DNA of 64,000 nucleotides, from assembly GCA_900468065.1 (NCBI GenBank), contig UBTA01000021.1, forward strand, positions 1 to 64,000. The letters run 5' to 3'. The notes beneath the pieces were generated by a model. That model was not told the origin of the DNA, searched no databases, and worked only from the letters and a program-made list of their open reading frames with translations. Within the stretch, counting starts at the first letter, position 1. Each line of letters opens with the position of its first letter. This document shows, in pieces, positions 9,061 through 17,223 of the stretch. A program made the translations under genes and the position numbers. This DNA comes from Hyphomicrobiales bacterium. GTDB lineage: Bacteria > Pseudomonadota > Alphaproteobacteria > Rhizobiales > Rhizobiaceae.

Positions 9061-9980
9061 TTGCTCGCCTCCCAGCGCAGGGCGCCCAGCACGATCGCCT
9101 TGATCGCCGCCGCATCGCAATCGGCTGCGAATTCGGCATTGAACGCGCCATGGCTGGCGCGGATTTCCACCACGGTGCGGCCGCGTGTCAGCGAACCGGC
9201 AAGCTCCATAACGATGCGCGCCGGCTGGAAGGTGACGAGGTCGGGGCGGACGAAGGCTGCGGCGGCGGATGGATCATAGATCGCCATCGCCGGCCGGCCG
9301 CGGCTGACGCCGATATCGATATAGCCGGCAAGCATATCGGCGAGCAGCGCGGCGTTGGCTCCGCCTGCCTGCCGGACCGGTTCTATATCGCCGGGTGCGG
9401 CCAGAACCTTGCGGCAGAAATCGAGATCGACCATGCGCAGCGGCAGGCCATGCGACAGGACGATGGCGACGGCTTCCGGGTCGGCAAGCGCGTTGAATTC
9501 CGCCGATGCCGTGTGATTGCCGCGCGACAGTCCTCCGCCCATCCACGTAAGGTCGTCGATACGAGCGGCGAGATCGGGCCGCGCCAACGAAAGGGCTGCT
9601 ATGTTGGTGAGCGGTCCGAGCGCCAGAATGCGGCGCGGGGAAGGCGTGCCTTCCAACCAGCGGCAGAGCGCTGAGAAAGCACTGTCGCTCACCGTGTCCT
9701 GCGCATCCGGCAGCGTCAGCCCGGCGGTTGGAATGCCGGTTTCGCCGAGAATCTCCTGCGCGGTTTCGAGCGCGCCGAGAACAGGCTGGCTGCGTCCGGC
9801 GTGAACGGGAATGGTCCAGCCGAACGCCTTGGCCGCGCCTGCGGTGTTGCGCCGAACCTGATCCAGCGGCGTATTGCCGAACACCAGCGATATGCCGTCG
9901 ATGGCAATGCCCGCATGCATCACCACCAGAATGGCGGCGATGTCGTCAAAGCCCATATCCGTATCGATCCAGACACCCAT
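9057..9980 (-). CDS. Inosine/uridine-preferring nucleoside hydrolase family protein
   Basis: This 307-residue protein is a nucleoside hydrolase of the IU-NH/Rih family. The calcium- and ribose-binding signature DTDMGFDD is at residues 7-14, and a second conserved segment LGPLTNIAAL lies near residue 140. It would split a ribonucleoside into ribose and a free base. The start ATG lies 6 bases from the ABC ATPase stop, and the stop overlaps the adenine deaminase start as ATGA, so translation is probably coupled. Pairing with adenine deaminase suggests that adenosine or a related purine nucleoside is the physiological substrate, but the family is broad and the base specificity cannot be read from sequence. 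Confidence 0.9.
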   Translation of the reverse strand: MGVWIDTDMGFDDIAAILVVMHAGIAIDGISLVFGNTPLDQVRRNTAGAAKAFGWTIPVHAGRSQPVLGALETAQEILGETGIPTAGLTLPDAQDTVSDSAFSALCRWLEGTPSPRRILALGPLTNIAALSLARPDLAARIDDLTWMGGGLSRGNHTASAEFNALADPEAVAIVLSHGLPLRMVDLDFCRKVLAAPGDIEPVRQAGGANAALLADMLAGYIDIGVSRGRPAMAIYDPSAAAAFVRPDLVTFQPARIVMELAGSLTRGRTVVEIRASHGAFNAEFAADCDAAAIKAIVLGALRWEASK

Positions 9981-9986
9981 GACGAC

Positions 9987-11012
9987 TTACCCGAACCGCT
10001 TGAGGAGAGCAGCACCCTCGACCGGCAGGTCGAATGCAACGGCGTCGCCGAGCGCATGGGCGGGCAAGGTGGCGTCCACTTCCGTCTTGATGATGCCGAG
10101 CGGTGTTTCCAGCACATATTCGCGCGTGCCGCCGGCAAAGGAGACGCCGCGCACTGTGCCCGTCAAGGGGCCTGATCCGAGGGAAACGGCGCGGGGCCGC
10201 CAGGCAAGACCTGCAGCATCCGGCAGTGCCTTGGAAAGCGAGACTGCGCCATTCCCGGTGGTTAGCTTGCCATCGCGGACGGCAAATATGTTTTCGAAGC
10301 CGACGAAATCGGCGACAAAACTGGAGACCGGGTGGTTGTAGATCTCTTCCGGGGTGCCGATCTGCTCGATGGCGCCGTTTTTCATCACGACGATCCGGTC
10401 AGCGAGCGCTAAGGCCTCGACCTGATCGTGGGTGACGAAGATCATCGTCACGCCGCTTTCCTTCTGCACGCGCTGTAGCTCCGTCCGCATTTCCAGCCGC
10501 AGACGGGCGTCGAGATTGGAGAGCGGCTCGTCGAGCAACAGCACCTTCGGTTCCATGACCATCGAGCGGGCAAGTGCAACGCGCTGCTGCTGGCCACCGG
10601 AAAGTTCCGGGGTCTTGCGGTCTGCGAAGGCGGCGAGGCCGACGGATTTGAGGCCGGCGGTGACCTTCTTTTCCAGCTCCGTGCCACGCATACCCTTGAG
10701 CTTGAGGCCGAAGGCGACATTCTCGAACACCGTCAGATGCGGGAACAGCGCATAGGACTGGAATACCAGCCCGACCGCCCGCTTGTTGGCGGCAACCCGG
10801 GTGATGTCGGCGCCATCGAGACTGATGCGTCCGCCAACCGGCGTCATCAGGCCGGCAATCGAGCGCATGGTCGTGGTCTTGCCGCAGCCGGAAGGGCCGA
10901 GCAGCGCCAGCAATTCGCCTTTTCTGATCTCAAGATCGAGATCCTTGACGGCGATCGATTTGCCATAGGCGAGCGAGAGCTTGTCGAGGGTGAGGAAGGA
11001 TGTGTCAGACAT
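9987..11012 (-). CDS. ABC transporter ATP-binding protein, Pot/Ugp type
   Basis: This is the ATPase of a binding-protein-dependent importer, 341 residues. Visible are Walker A GPSGCGKTT (39-47), the Q-loop VFQSYALFPH (around 83-92), signature LSGGQQQ (137-143) and Walker B LLLDEPLSNLD (158-168), followed by a C-terminal regulatory TOBE-like region. The family is that of PotA, UgpC, CysA and FbpC. The frame is open to 11357, but the ATG at 11012, eight bases inside the upstream permease gene, gives the family start MSDTSFLTLDKLSLAYG. It energises the two permeases encoded just upstream and is followed by the nucleoside hydrolase gene. Confidence 0.92.
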   Translation of the reverse strand: MSDTSFLTLDKLSLAYGKSIAVKDLDLEIRKGELLALLGPSGCGKTTTMRSIAGLMTPVGGRISLDGADITRVAANKRAVGLVFQSYALFPHLTVFENVAFGLKLKGMRGTELEKKVTAGLKSVGLAAFADRKTPELSGGQQQRVALARSMVMEPKVLLLDEPLSNLDARLRLEMRTELQRVQKESGVTMIFVTHDQVEALALADRIVVMKNGAIEQIGTPEEIYNHPVSSFVADFVGFENIFAVRDGKLTTGNGAVSLSKALPDAAGLAWRPRAVSLGSGPLTGTVRGVSFAGGTREYVLETPLGIIKTEVDATLPAHALGDAVAFDLPVEGAALLKRFG

Positions 11013-11784
11013 AGCGGGAGAACCCCAGAAAACGTTCGGCGGCAAAGACGATGCCGATGGAGAGGAAAGCGAGCAGCGAAGACAGGGCGGCGATCGACGG
11101 GTCGAAGACGATCTCCATGTAGCCGAGCATGTCGATGGGCAGGGTGCGGACACCCGGTCCGGAGAGGAACAGCGAAACCGGAACCTGATTGAAGCTGGTG
11201 ACGAAGCCGAGAATGAAGGCCGAGAGGATGCCGCCGCGAATGTTCGGCAGTACCACCCGGAAGAAGGCACCAAGCCGCGACGAGCCGAGCAGCACCGCTG
11301 CTTCTTCGATATCCGAGCGCAGATTGTTGAGGCTGGCCGACACCACCCGCACCGCATAGGGCAGGATCAGCGCCGTATGGGCCAAGAAAAGCGCCAGCGT
11401 GATCGAAACACCGACGGGCACGACGAAATAGCGCAGGAGTGCCAAGCCGACGATGATGCCCGGCACGATGATCGGCGCCGAGACGATGGTGCGCACGGTC
11501 TCGGACATCGGCAGCTTGTAGCGCGACATCGCATAGGCGGCGGGAATGCCGAGAAGAAGAGCAGCAAAGGTACCGCCGATCGCCAGGAACATCGACATCA
11601 CGAAGCTGTCGCGAAAACTCTCGACTGTGAAGACCTTGAGGATCCACTTGAACGAGAAGCCTTGCGGCGGAAAGGCCAGCGTATCGCCGGCCGAAAACGA
11701 GGCGGCGACGATGATCAGAAACGGGCCGATCAGGAAGATCAGCACCAGAAGCAGCGTGATCGGGGCAAACAGTCTCGGGGTCAT
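11005..11784 (-). CDS. ABC transporter permease, PotC-like
   Basis: This is a 259-residue inner-membrane permease with about six hydrophobic segments and the EAA-type loop EEAAVLLGSSRLGAFFRVVLP near residues 180-200, which contacts the ATPase. It resembles PotC, the second permease of spermidine/putrescine-type importers and of the related thiamine and iron systems. The start overlaps the stop of the other permease as ATGA, and its 3' end overlaps the ATPase start by eight bases. It forms the channel together with the product of 11781-12608. Confidence 0.9.
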   Translation of the reverse strand: MTPRLFAPITLLLVLIFLIGPFLIIVAASFSAGDTLAFPPQGFSFKWILKVFTVESFRDSFVMSMFLAIGGTFAALLLGIPAAYAMSRYKLPMSETVRTIVSAPIIVPGIIVGLALLRYFVVPVGVSITLALFLAHTALILPYAVRVVSASLNNLRSDIEEAAVLLGSSRLGAFFRVVLPNIRGGILSAFILGFVTSFNQVPVSLFLSGPGVRTLPIDMLGYMEIVFDPSIAALSSLLAFLSIGIVFAAERFLGFSRYV

Positions 11785-12608
11785 CGTTTGTTCCTCGCCG
11801 TTGCGATCCGCTTCAGGAGAATATTGGCGGCAAAACTCATGACGATCAGGATGAAGGCGATGACGCTCGCCGAGACGAAATTGTTGGCGACGGTGACCTG
11901 CTGGTAGAGCAGCGTCTCCAGCATCAGCACCTTCGATCCGCCGAGAATGGCCGGGGTGATATAGGCCGTCATCGAGCCGGTGAAGACCAGCGTTCCGCCC
12001 ACCACCAGACCTTCGCGGGTCAGCGGCAGTATGACTTTCCAGAACACCTGAAACCAGTTGGCACCCAGCACGCGGGCGGCAGGCACGACATCCTTCGGCA
12101 GGTTTTCCAGCGCACTGATCAGCGAGATCACCATCAAGGGCAGAAACAGTTGCAGCAGACCGATGAAGACGGCGGTTTCGCTGAACAAGATGCGGATCGG
12201 CTCGTCGCTGAGACCAACCGCCATCAACGCCTGGTTGACGATGCCGGTGCGACCGAGAATGACGATCCAGGCATAGGTGCGGGCGACCGGCGAAATCATC
12301 AGCGGCAGAACGACAAGCCCGATCATCCGGCCCTTGGCGCCCGGCGGCAGGCTGACGATGGCAAAGGCCGTGGCGTAGCCGATCACGGCTGATGCCACGG
12401 TGACCAGCGCTCCGAGTTTCAACGTCCGCAAAAAGACCGTCCGGTTGAGCGGCTGCGAAAAGAAATCCGCATAGGCCGACAGGCTCCAGCTATCCCCCGA
12501 TCGAAAGCCTTCCGACAACAGCAGGATAACCGGTACGAGAAAGACCAGCCCCGCGAAAATCGCGGCCGGCAGGGCGAGCGCCAATGCTTCTGCCCGGTTC
12601 TGGAACAT
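11781..12608 (-). CDS. ABC transporter permease, PotB-like
   Basis: This is a 275-residue integral membrane permease with an N-terminal segment FAGLVFLVPVILLL, further hydrophobic helices and the EAA-type motif VPAARVLGANWFQVFWKVILPLTREG near residues 175-200. It belongs to the PotB/ThiP/FbpB group. The gene lies downstream of the binding-protein gene across a 290-base gap that holds a RIME-like repeat, and it overlaps the next permease gene by four bases. It should form a heterodimeric channel with the PotC-like protein. The substrate is probably a nucleoside or base, judging only by the two enzymes in the operon. Confidence 0.9.
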   Translation of the reverse strand: MFQNRAEALALALPAAIFAGLVFLVPVILLLSEGFRSGDSWSLSAYADFFSQPLNRTVFLRTLKLGALVTVASAVIGYATAFAIVSLPPGAKGRMIGLVVLPLMISPVARTYAWIVILGRTGIVNQALMAVGLSDEPIRILFSETAVFIGLLQLFLPLMVISLISALENLPKDVVPAARVLGANWFQVFWKVILPLTREGLVVGGTLVFTGSMTAYITPAILGGSKVLMLETLLYQQVTVANNFVSASVIAFILIVMSFAANILLKRIATARNKR

Positions 12609-12677
12609 GGTTCGTCGTCTCCAGCAAGTTCAAATGGGATCCCCGGTGCGGGTGATTACCAAAAAGCTTCGGTGGCT

Positions 12678-12790
12678 GCCCCTCATCCGGCCTGTCGGCC
12701 ACCTTCTCCCCGTAAAACGGGGAGAAGGACAAGCGGCAAACTCTGTTATCCCCTCTCCCCGCAAGCGGGGAGAGGGTTAGGGTGAGGGGC
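12678..12790. repeat. RIME-like rhizobial intergenic repeat with two hairpins
   Basis: This 113-base element has inverted ends, GCCCCTCA at 12678-12685 and TGAGGGGC at 12783-12790. Inside are two hairpins: CCTTCTCCCCG / CGGGGAGAAGG (12702-12728) and CCCTCTCCCCGC / GCGGGGAGAGGG (12751-12776). It resembles the rhizobium-specific intergenic mosaic elements (RIME) known from rhizobial genomes. It lies between the binding-protein gene and the first permease gene and could act on the transcript as a 3' stabiliser or partial terminator, a common arrangement when the binding protein is needed in excess. Confidence 0.75.
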
Positions 12791-12898
12791 TGTGGCAGCA
12801 GCGCCCCACCATGGGCAACAAGTTTAGTCGGGGCGCAGCTTGCGAACCTGAGTTCGCTGACCACGCCCCTTGCCTTGGGAGGCATTCGTATTGGCCGG

Positions 12899-13921
12899 TT
12901 ACTGGCCGACTTTGGCGTTCCACTCGGACAGCCACGCATCGCGGTTGTCGAGCGCCACGGCGGAGGGGATCAGCTTCAGGCTGTTGGCTGTGTCTTCGCC
13001 ATAGGTCAGGTTGCCAGCGACCGCATCGGACACCTTGGCTTCCTTGTTGGCCGGGCTATCGACCAGCTTTTCAGCAAGCTTGGTCTGGATTTCGGTGGAG
13101 AGCCAGAAATCCATGAACTGGAGCGCTAGGTCCTGGTTCTTTGAACCCTTGGTCAGAACCATGACGTTCATGCCGCCGGTCTGGCCTTCCTTCGGTGTGG
13201 CCCAGCCGAGCGGCAGGTCGAGCTTGGTGAACGGCGCCCAGGAGAAGCGGCCGATCGGTGCCGCCCAGATTTCTTCCTGCTGCATCAGCTGCACCAGCTG
13301 CGAGGATTTGACATAGAAGGTGACGATGTCGTCCTTTTTGGCGCCGAGCGCTTCGATTGCGCCCTTGAGATCCGGCGTGTCGGTGCCAAGTGCCTTGCCG
13401 AGCATATAGAGAGATGGCGGTCCCTGGTTGGTGGTGATGTTCGGGAAGGCGACATGACCGGCATATTCCGGCTTCAAAAGGTCGGCCCAGGACTCGATCT
13501 TCATCTTGTCGGTGCGGTAGACGATGGAGGTCGCATAGAAGGTGTAGCCGATGCTCATGCCATCGCCGTTCGGGTCCTTGGCGATGTCGTAAAGCTTGGC
13601 GAAGTTGCTGAGCTTGGCCGTGTCGATCTTCTCGATCAGGCCGTTGCGGTCAGCCGAAAGCGCGTCGGCCATGGAAACCACGGCCATGTCGATGACAGGA
13701 TTGGCCTTGTTGGCTTCGATCTTGGCGAGCCGCTCGACGCTGTTGCCGGTTTCGACCACCAGCTTGCAGCCGCACTTGGCCTGGAAGGGATCGTAGACGA
13801 TCTCCTTGAACTCGTCCTGCGCGAAGGCATAGACGGAAATTGTCAGGGTCTTTTCCTGCGCATGGGCAGCGCCCATGGTGAGCATCAGCGCGGCGGCTGA
13901 TGAAAAGAGCATTTTGTTCAT
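12899..13921 (-). CDS. ABC transporter extracellular solute-binding protein (family 1, Pot/Thi-like)
   Basis: This is a periplasmic binding protein of 340 residues. The ATG at 13921 has a strong AGAAGGAGA ribosome site and begins a clear signal peptide (MNKMLFSSAAALMLTMGAAHA, cut before QEKTL); the longer frame to 13984 has no such support. The mature protein shows family features of iron-, thiamine- and polyamine-type binding proteins, for example TISVYAF near its N-terminus and an FPNITTNQGPPSLYMLGKALG-like hinge segment. It lies downstream of the LacI regulator gene with a 59-base gap and feeds the permeases and ATPase of the same operon. The ligand is unknown; a purine nucleoside is inferred from the hydrolase and deaminase. 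Confidence 0.9.
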   Translation of the reverse strand: MNKMLFSSAAALMLTMGAAHAQEKTLTISVYAFAQDEFKEIVYDPFQAKCGCKLVVETGNSVERLAKIEANKANPVIDMAVVSMADALSADRNGLIEKIDTAKLSNFAKLYDIAKDPNGDGMSIGYTFYATSIVYRTDKMKIESWADLLKPEYAGHVAFPNITTNQGPPSLYMLGKALGTDTPDLKGAIEALGAKKDDIVTFYVKSSQLVQLMQQEEIWAAPIGRFSWAPFTKLDLPLGWATPKEGQTGGMNVMVLTKGSKNQDLALQFMDFWLSTEIQTKLAEKLVDSPANKEAKVSDAVAGNLTYGEDTANSLKLIPSAVALDNRDAWLSEWNAKVGQ

Positions 13922-13980
13922 CTGCGTTCTCCTTCTGGTGTTTTCTTGGCGTATGTTTTCTGGGCTTGTGATCGTCTCGG

Positions 13981-15027
13981 TCATGCGATCTGGGCCTTCG
14001 CCGGTGGTGCCGATGTCTGTCGGACCACCAGTTGCATGGGTACGCTCGACCGCTCTGCGGCAACCGTTCCCGTCACGGTGCGCGCTACATCCAGACCCGA
14101 GGCGGTGTCGGCCTCGATGACGCGGACCAGCGCGGCGATGGCAATGTCGGCAATCTCCGCCATGTCCATCCGCACAGTCGTCAGACCCGGGGTTACGACC
14201 GAAGACCAGACAAGATCATCGAAGCCGGTGACGCTGACATGTTCGGGCACGCCGATACCGGCGCGCTGCAATTCGGTCAGGGCCCGCAGCGCAGGCAGAT
14301 CGGAAACGGCGGCAAAGGCGGTAAATCCTCTCTCCGCCTGTTCCTTCAGGCCGAGAAGACTTCCCTTGCCGTGCAGCTGCTCGTGTTTTTCGATCCAGAA
14401 AACGTCGGCAAGGCCGCCTGCAGGGATGCGGGATTTCATGCCGCCGATGCGGTCGTTCTGAACATTCGAAGCTGGATTGTTGCCAATCAGCAAAAACTTG
14501 CGATGTCCAAGCGATGCCAGATGCTCGATGACGGTCTGCCCGCCCTGCCAATGATCCGCTGAAACCGTGTTGCCGGGGGTGGAGGGGCTGTCGATGACGG
14601 CGACCGGGCAGCCGATATCGGCAATGCGGGTTCCAAGCCGTGGAACGATGACGATGCCATCGACATCGCGTTCGATCAGCCGATTGATGGCGTCTGTCTG
14701 GAGCGCAACGTCACCGCGGGAGTCGGCGATCAGCACGCCATAGCCGGCATTGCTGGCGGCATGTTCGATCGCCTGAGCAATCTGCGGAAACAGGGGATTG
14801 GCGATGTTTGGAAGGACCAGGCCGAGAACGCCGGTACGCCCGGTGCGCAGCGCCCGGCCAGTCAGGCTGGGCGTGTAGCCCAATTGGGCGGCGGTGGCGC
14901 GGATTTTTTCAGCAAGATCGGCAGAGACACGTCCCTTGCCGGACAGCGCATTCGAAACCGTTGCAGCGGACACACCCAGTGTCGCGGCAATCTGGCTGAG
15001 GTTCGATCCTGTGCGCGGGTTGGCCAT
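13981..15027 (-). CDS. LacI family transcriptional regulator
   Basis: This is a LacI/GalR-type regulator of 348 residues. The N-terminal helix-turn-helix reads LSQIAATLGVSAATVSNALSGKG (around residues 10-32) with the following hinge GYTPSLTGRALRTGRTG, then a periplasmic-binding-protein-like sensor domain. The frame starts with a TTG at 15036, but the ATG at 15027 with GGA five bases upstream is more likely. A perfect 34-base palindrome with a LacI-type centre lies right in front of it. The gene heads an operon running through the binding protein, permeases, ATPase, nucleoside hydrolase and adenine deaminase genes, so it probably represses itself and the whole operon until the substrate or a breakdown product appears. 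Confidence 0.93.
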   Translation of the reverse strand: MANPRTGSNLSQIAATLGVSAATVSNALSGKGRVSADLAEKIRATAAQLGYTPSLTGRALRTGRTGVLGLVLPNIANPLFPQIAQAIEHAASNAGYGVLIADSRGDVALQTDAINRLIERDVDGIVIVPRLGTRIADIGCPVAVIDSPSTPGNTVSADHWQGGQTVIEHLASLGHRKFLLIGNNPASNVQNDRIGGMKSRIPAGGLADVFWIEKHEQLHGKGSLLGLKEQAERGFTAFAAVSDLPALRALTELQRAGIGVPEHVSVTGFDDLVWSSVVTPGLTTVRMDMAEIADIAIAALVRVIEADTASGLDVARTVTGTVAAERSSVPMQLVVRQTSAPPAKAQIA

Positions 15028-15034
15028 TTGATCC

Positions 15035-15068
15035 AACAGGGGTGATTAATCGATTAATCACCCCTGTT
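15035..15068. promoter_or_regulatory. Perfect 34-bp palindrome, putative LacI-family operator
   Basis: The left half is AACAGGGGTGATTAATC and the right half is its exact reverse complement, giving a gapless 34-base palindrome centred at 15051/15052. The core TTAATCGATTAA has the central CG typical of LacI-family operators. It ends just before the regulator's ribosome site, so binding there should block expression of the regulator and the operon behind it. Confidence 0.8.
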
Positions 15069-15190
15069 ACAGCAATGTTCTCGTGTTGTCGATACGGTTT
15101 TCTGGACTGATACAGGCTGAAAGTTCGTTGCAGCAGGCGAAACTTTGCGAACCAATGGGTGCGCGCGGTACGGCGATCAGTGTCCGGTCT

Positions 15191-16291
15191 TCAGTATTTC
15201 TTCTTCTGAACGACCTTGTTGCCGCGCGGCCCTGTCTGTACCGGCGTGTTGCTGACGTTTTCCTCCAGCAGTTTACGCCACCGGGCCAGCCGCTCGGCAG
15301 GCAAGGTGCCTGCCTTGATAGCCGCTTGAACGGCACAGCCTGGTTCGTGATCGTGGGTGCAGTCGCGAAACTTGCAGGATGGGGCAAGGTCGGTGATTTC
15401 GGAGAACAGTGTCTCGATGCCGCCGGATACATCGCTGACATGCAGAGTGCGCATTCCGGGCGTGTCGATCACCCAGCCGCCGCCGGCAATGGCGTGCAAC
15501 GACCGAGCCGTCGTGGTGTGGCGCCCCTTGGCATCGCTCTCGCGGATATCTCCTGTCTCCTGCGCCGCCTCCTTGCTGAGGCCCGCCAGTGTGTTGACCA
15601 GCGTCGATTTGCCGACGCCGGACGATCCGACCAGCGCGACAGTCTGTCCTGCGCCGCACCATGGGGCAAGCGCGGCTGCGGCATCTGCGGAGCGGCCATT
15701 CAATGCAACCACTTCCAGGTCGCGCTGCAGTGCTCTCGCTTCCTGCTCGAATGTGCTGGCGTCGTCGATCATGTCCGTCTTGGTGAGCACGATCACAGGG
15801 TTCGTTCCTGCCTGATTGGCCATTGCCAGATAGCGTTCCAGCCGCGCCGGGCTGAAATCCGCATTGCAGGAGGTGACGATGAACAGCGTATCGACATTGG
15901 CTGCGGCAAGCTGCTGGAGATGCCTGCCCTCTGTGCGGCGCTGCAGCAAGGTCCGGCGCTCAAGCCTGCGGACAAGCAGATGCGTGCGCGGATCGGCCAG
16001 GATCCAGTCGCCGACCGCGAAATCAGCGGTATTGGTTTTATGGGCAAGAACAAGTTTGACCGGGCCTTCGGCGGAGAGCGCGCTCAGGCGGGCGCGGTGG
16101 ACTTCGGCGATACGCATCGGGAGGAGGCCGGCCTCGGATCGCTCGATCTGGGAGGCAAAAAAGTCGGACCAGCCGTGCGACGCCAAAAAGGCCGCGTTTG
16201 CACGCTCCGTCACACAGTCGCTCCCCGACACAGTGTCGCGTTCATGGATGATCTTTCTCAAAACAAGTTCCGAAGCTGATAACAGAAGCAT
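15191..16291 (-). CDS. rsgA: Ribosome small subunit-dependent GTPase A
   Basis: RsgA is a GTPase that helps mature the 30S ribosomal subunit. The circularly permuted GTPase order is visible: G4 LTKTD at 169-173, then G1 GSSGVGKST at 222-230 and G3 DTPG at 276-279. An N-terminal OB-fold-like region precedes them. A C-terminal zinc knuckle has C306, C311, H313 and C319 (CKFRDCTHDHEPGC). The length of 366 residues suits the family. The exact start is unsure because the first 35 residues look non-conserved. The gene stands alone; its 3' end is about 120 bases before the LacI operator. Confidence 0.93.
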   Translation of the reverse strand: MLLLSASELVLRKIIHERDTVSGSDCVTERANAAFLASHGWSDFFASQIERSEAGLLPMRIAEVHRARLSALSAEGPVKLVLAHKTNTADFAVGDWILADPRTHLLVRRLERRTLLQRRTEGRHLQQLAAANVDTLFIVTSCNADFSPARLERYLAMANQAGTNPVIVLTKTDMIDDASTFEQEARALQRDLEVVALNGRSADAAAALAPWCGAGQTVALVGSSGVGKSTLVNTLAGLSKEAAQETGDIRESDAKGRHTTTARSLHAIAGGGWVIDTPGMRTLHVSDVSGGIETLFSEITDLAPSCKFRDCTHDHEPGCAVQAAIKAGTLPAERLARWRKLLEENVSNTPVQTGPRGNKVVQKKKY

Positions 16292-16489
16292 CCGGATGGT
16301 GCGAATCGTTTCGCAAATGCCGGTTTTTCAGTTTTGTCTGGGAAATGCCGCAAACTTCCGGTAGGGAAAGGGCATGCGGGCCATTTTGGCCCTTTTCAAC
16401 ACGCATTGGCGACATTCGCAAGCGGGCGTTCCCATTCAATCCGGGTTGCGTGTCGATGCCTTTTTCTCCATTTCTACCAAGGACAGAAT

Positions 16490-16783
16490 ATGATTTCGCT
16501 TGAATTAACGCCGGTCCAGATCCGGGGCCTGAAACTCGCCAAGGAAGGAAACCTCTTTCCGCAGCTGGCCAAAAAATGGACGCACGAAAACGCGACGGTC
16601 ACCTATGCAAAGACCGACCGCTTCAAGGAACGTCCGCAGAAGATTCGCTTCCTGACGACGACGACGCTCAACGAACTTGAAGAGCTCGGTTTTCTGGAAC
16701 GCAGCCATCTCGACCACGACGTCGCTGTCGATCCGCGCGGGATCACGATGGCCGGAAAAATGTGGCTGATGGCCAACAAGTAA
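16490..16783 (+). CDS. Small conserved hypothetical protein (97 aa)
   Basis: This is a 97-residue protein with no family I can name. The ATG at 16490 has AAGGA seven bases upstream, and the frame begins MISLELTPVQIRGLKLAKEG. It is basic, has no signal peptide or membrane segment, and the middle (TTTTLNELEELGFLERSH) has the look of a winged-helix recognition region, as in short MarR- or ArsR-like folds. That is a guess from pattern only. It stands alone between rsgA (divergent) and a convergent zinc-ribbon gene. Good ribosome site and normal codon use support it as a real gene. Confidence 0.65.
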   Translation: MISLELTPVQIRGLKLAKEGNLFPQLAKKWTHENATVTYAKTDRFKERPQKIRFLTTTTLNELEELGFLERSHLDHDVAVDPRGITMAGKMWLMANK

Positions 16784-16878
16784 GAACGTCCACCAAGGGG
16801 CGCCGGCGATACCCTCGAATGCATCCGCATTGGAGGGCCGGCCACCCATCTGTTGTTTTCCAGGCCTGGGCGGATGCC

Positions 16879-17139
16879 TTAAGCCCTTGGTTCACCCCCC
16901 GGCGCATAGGCCGTGGTCTGCTCGAATTTGAACTTGTGGCCGCAACGGCACCGGATCATGTGCTTGCGCGGATTGCTTGAGGCAAATTCCGTTTCGAAAC
17001 CGCCGGGCAGGGCGTCGATTTCAAATCCCCGCGTCTTGCGGCTGGGCGTATCGTCCTCCGAAACCTCGGCAAAACCTGTATTCCCGCACTGGGAACATTC
17101 CAATTTCCGTGAATAGCGATCTCGCGCAGCCATCTTCAT
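16879..17139 (-). CDS. Small zinc-ribbon-like conserved hypothetical protein
   Basis: This protein of up to 86 residues has four cysteines arranged as two pairs: CSQCG near residues 15-19 and CRCG near 64-67. That spacing suggests a single zinc ribbon. The start may be the first ATG (MKMAARD) or the internal ATG two codons on. No enzyme motif is visible. It is flanked by the convergent 97-residue gene and by pepT, which ends 84 bases upstream on the same strand. Function is unknown; the cysteine pattern makes it credible as a gene. Confidence 0.6.
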   Translation of the reverse strand: MKMAARDRYSRKLECSQCGNTGFAEVSEDDTPSRKTRGFEIDALPGGFETEFASSNPRKHMIRCRCGHKFKFEQTTAYAPGGEPRA

Positions 17140-17223
17140 TCCTTTGACAAGAGGCGGGTCATACCAAAACGGCGGCCGGATGAAAGGGCTGATTGTGCCC
17201 CTCCCAAGTTAGCTGCTCCAAGA

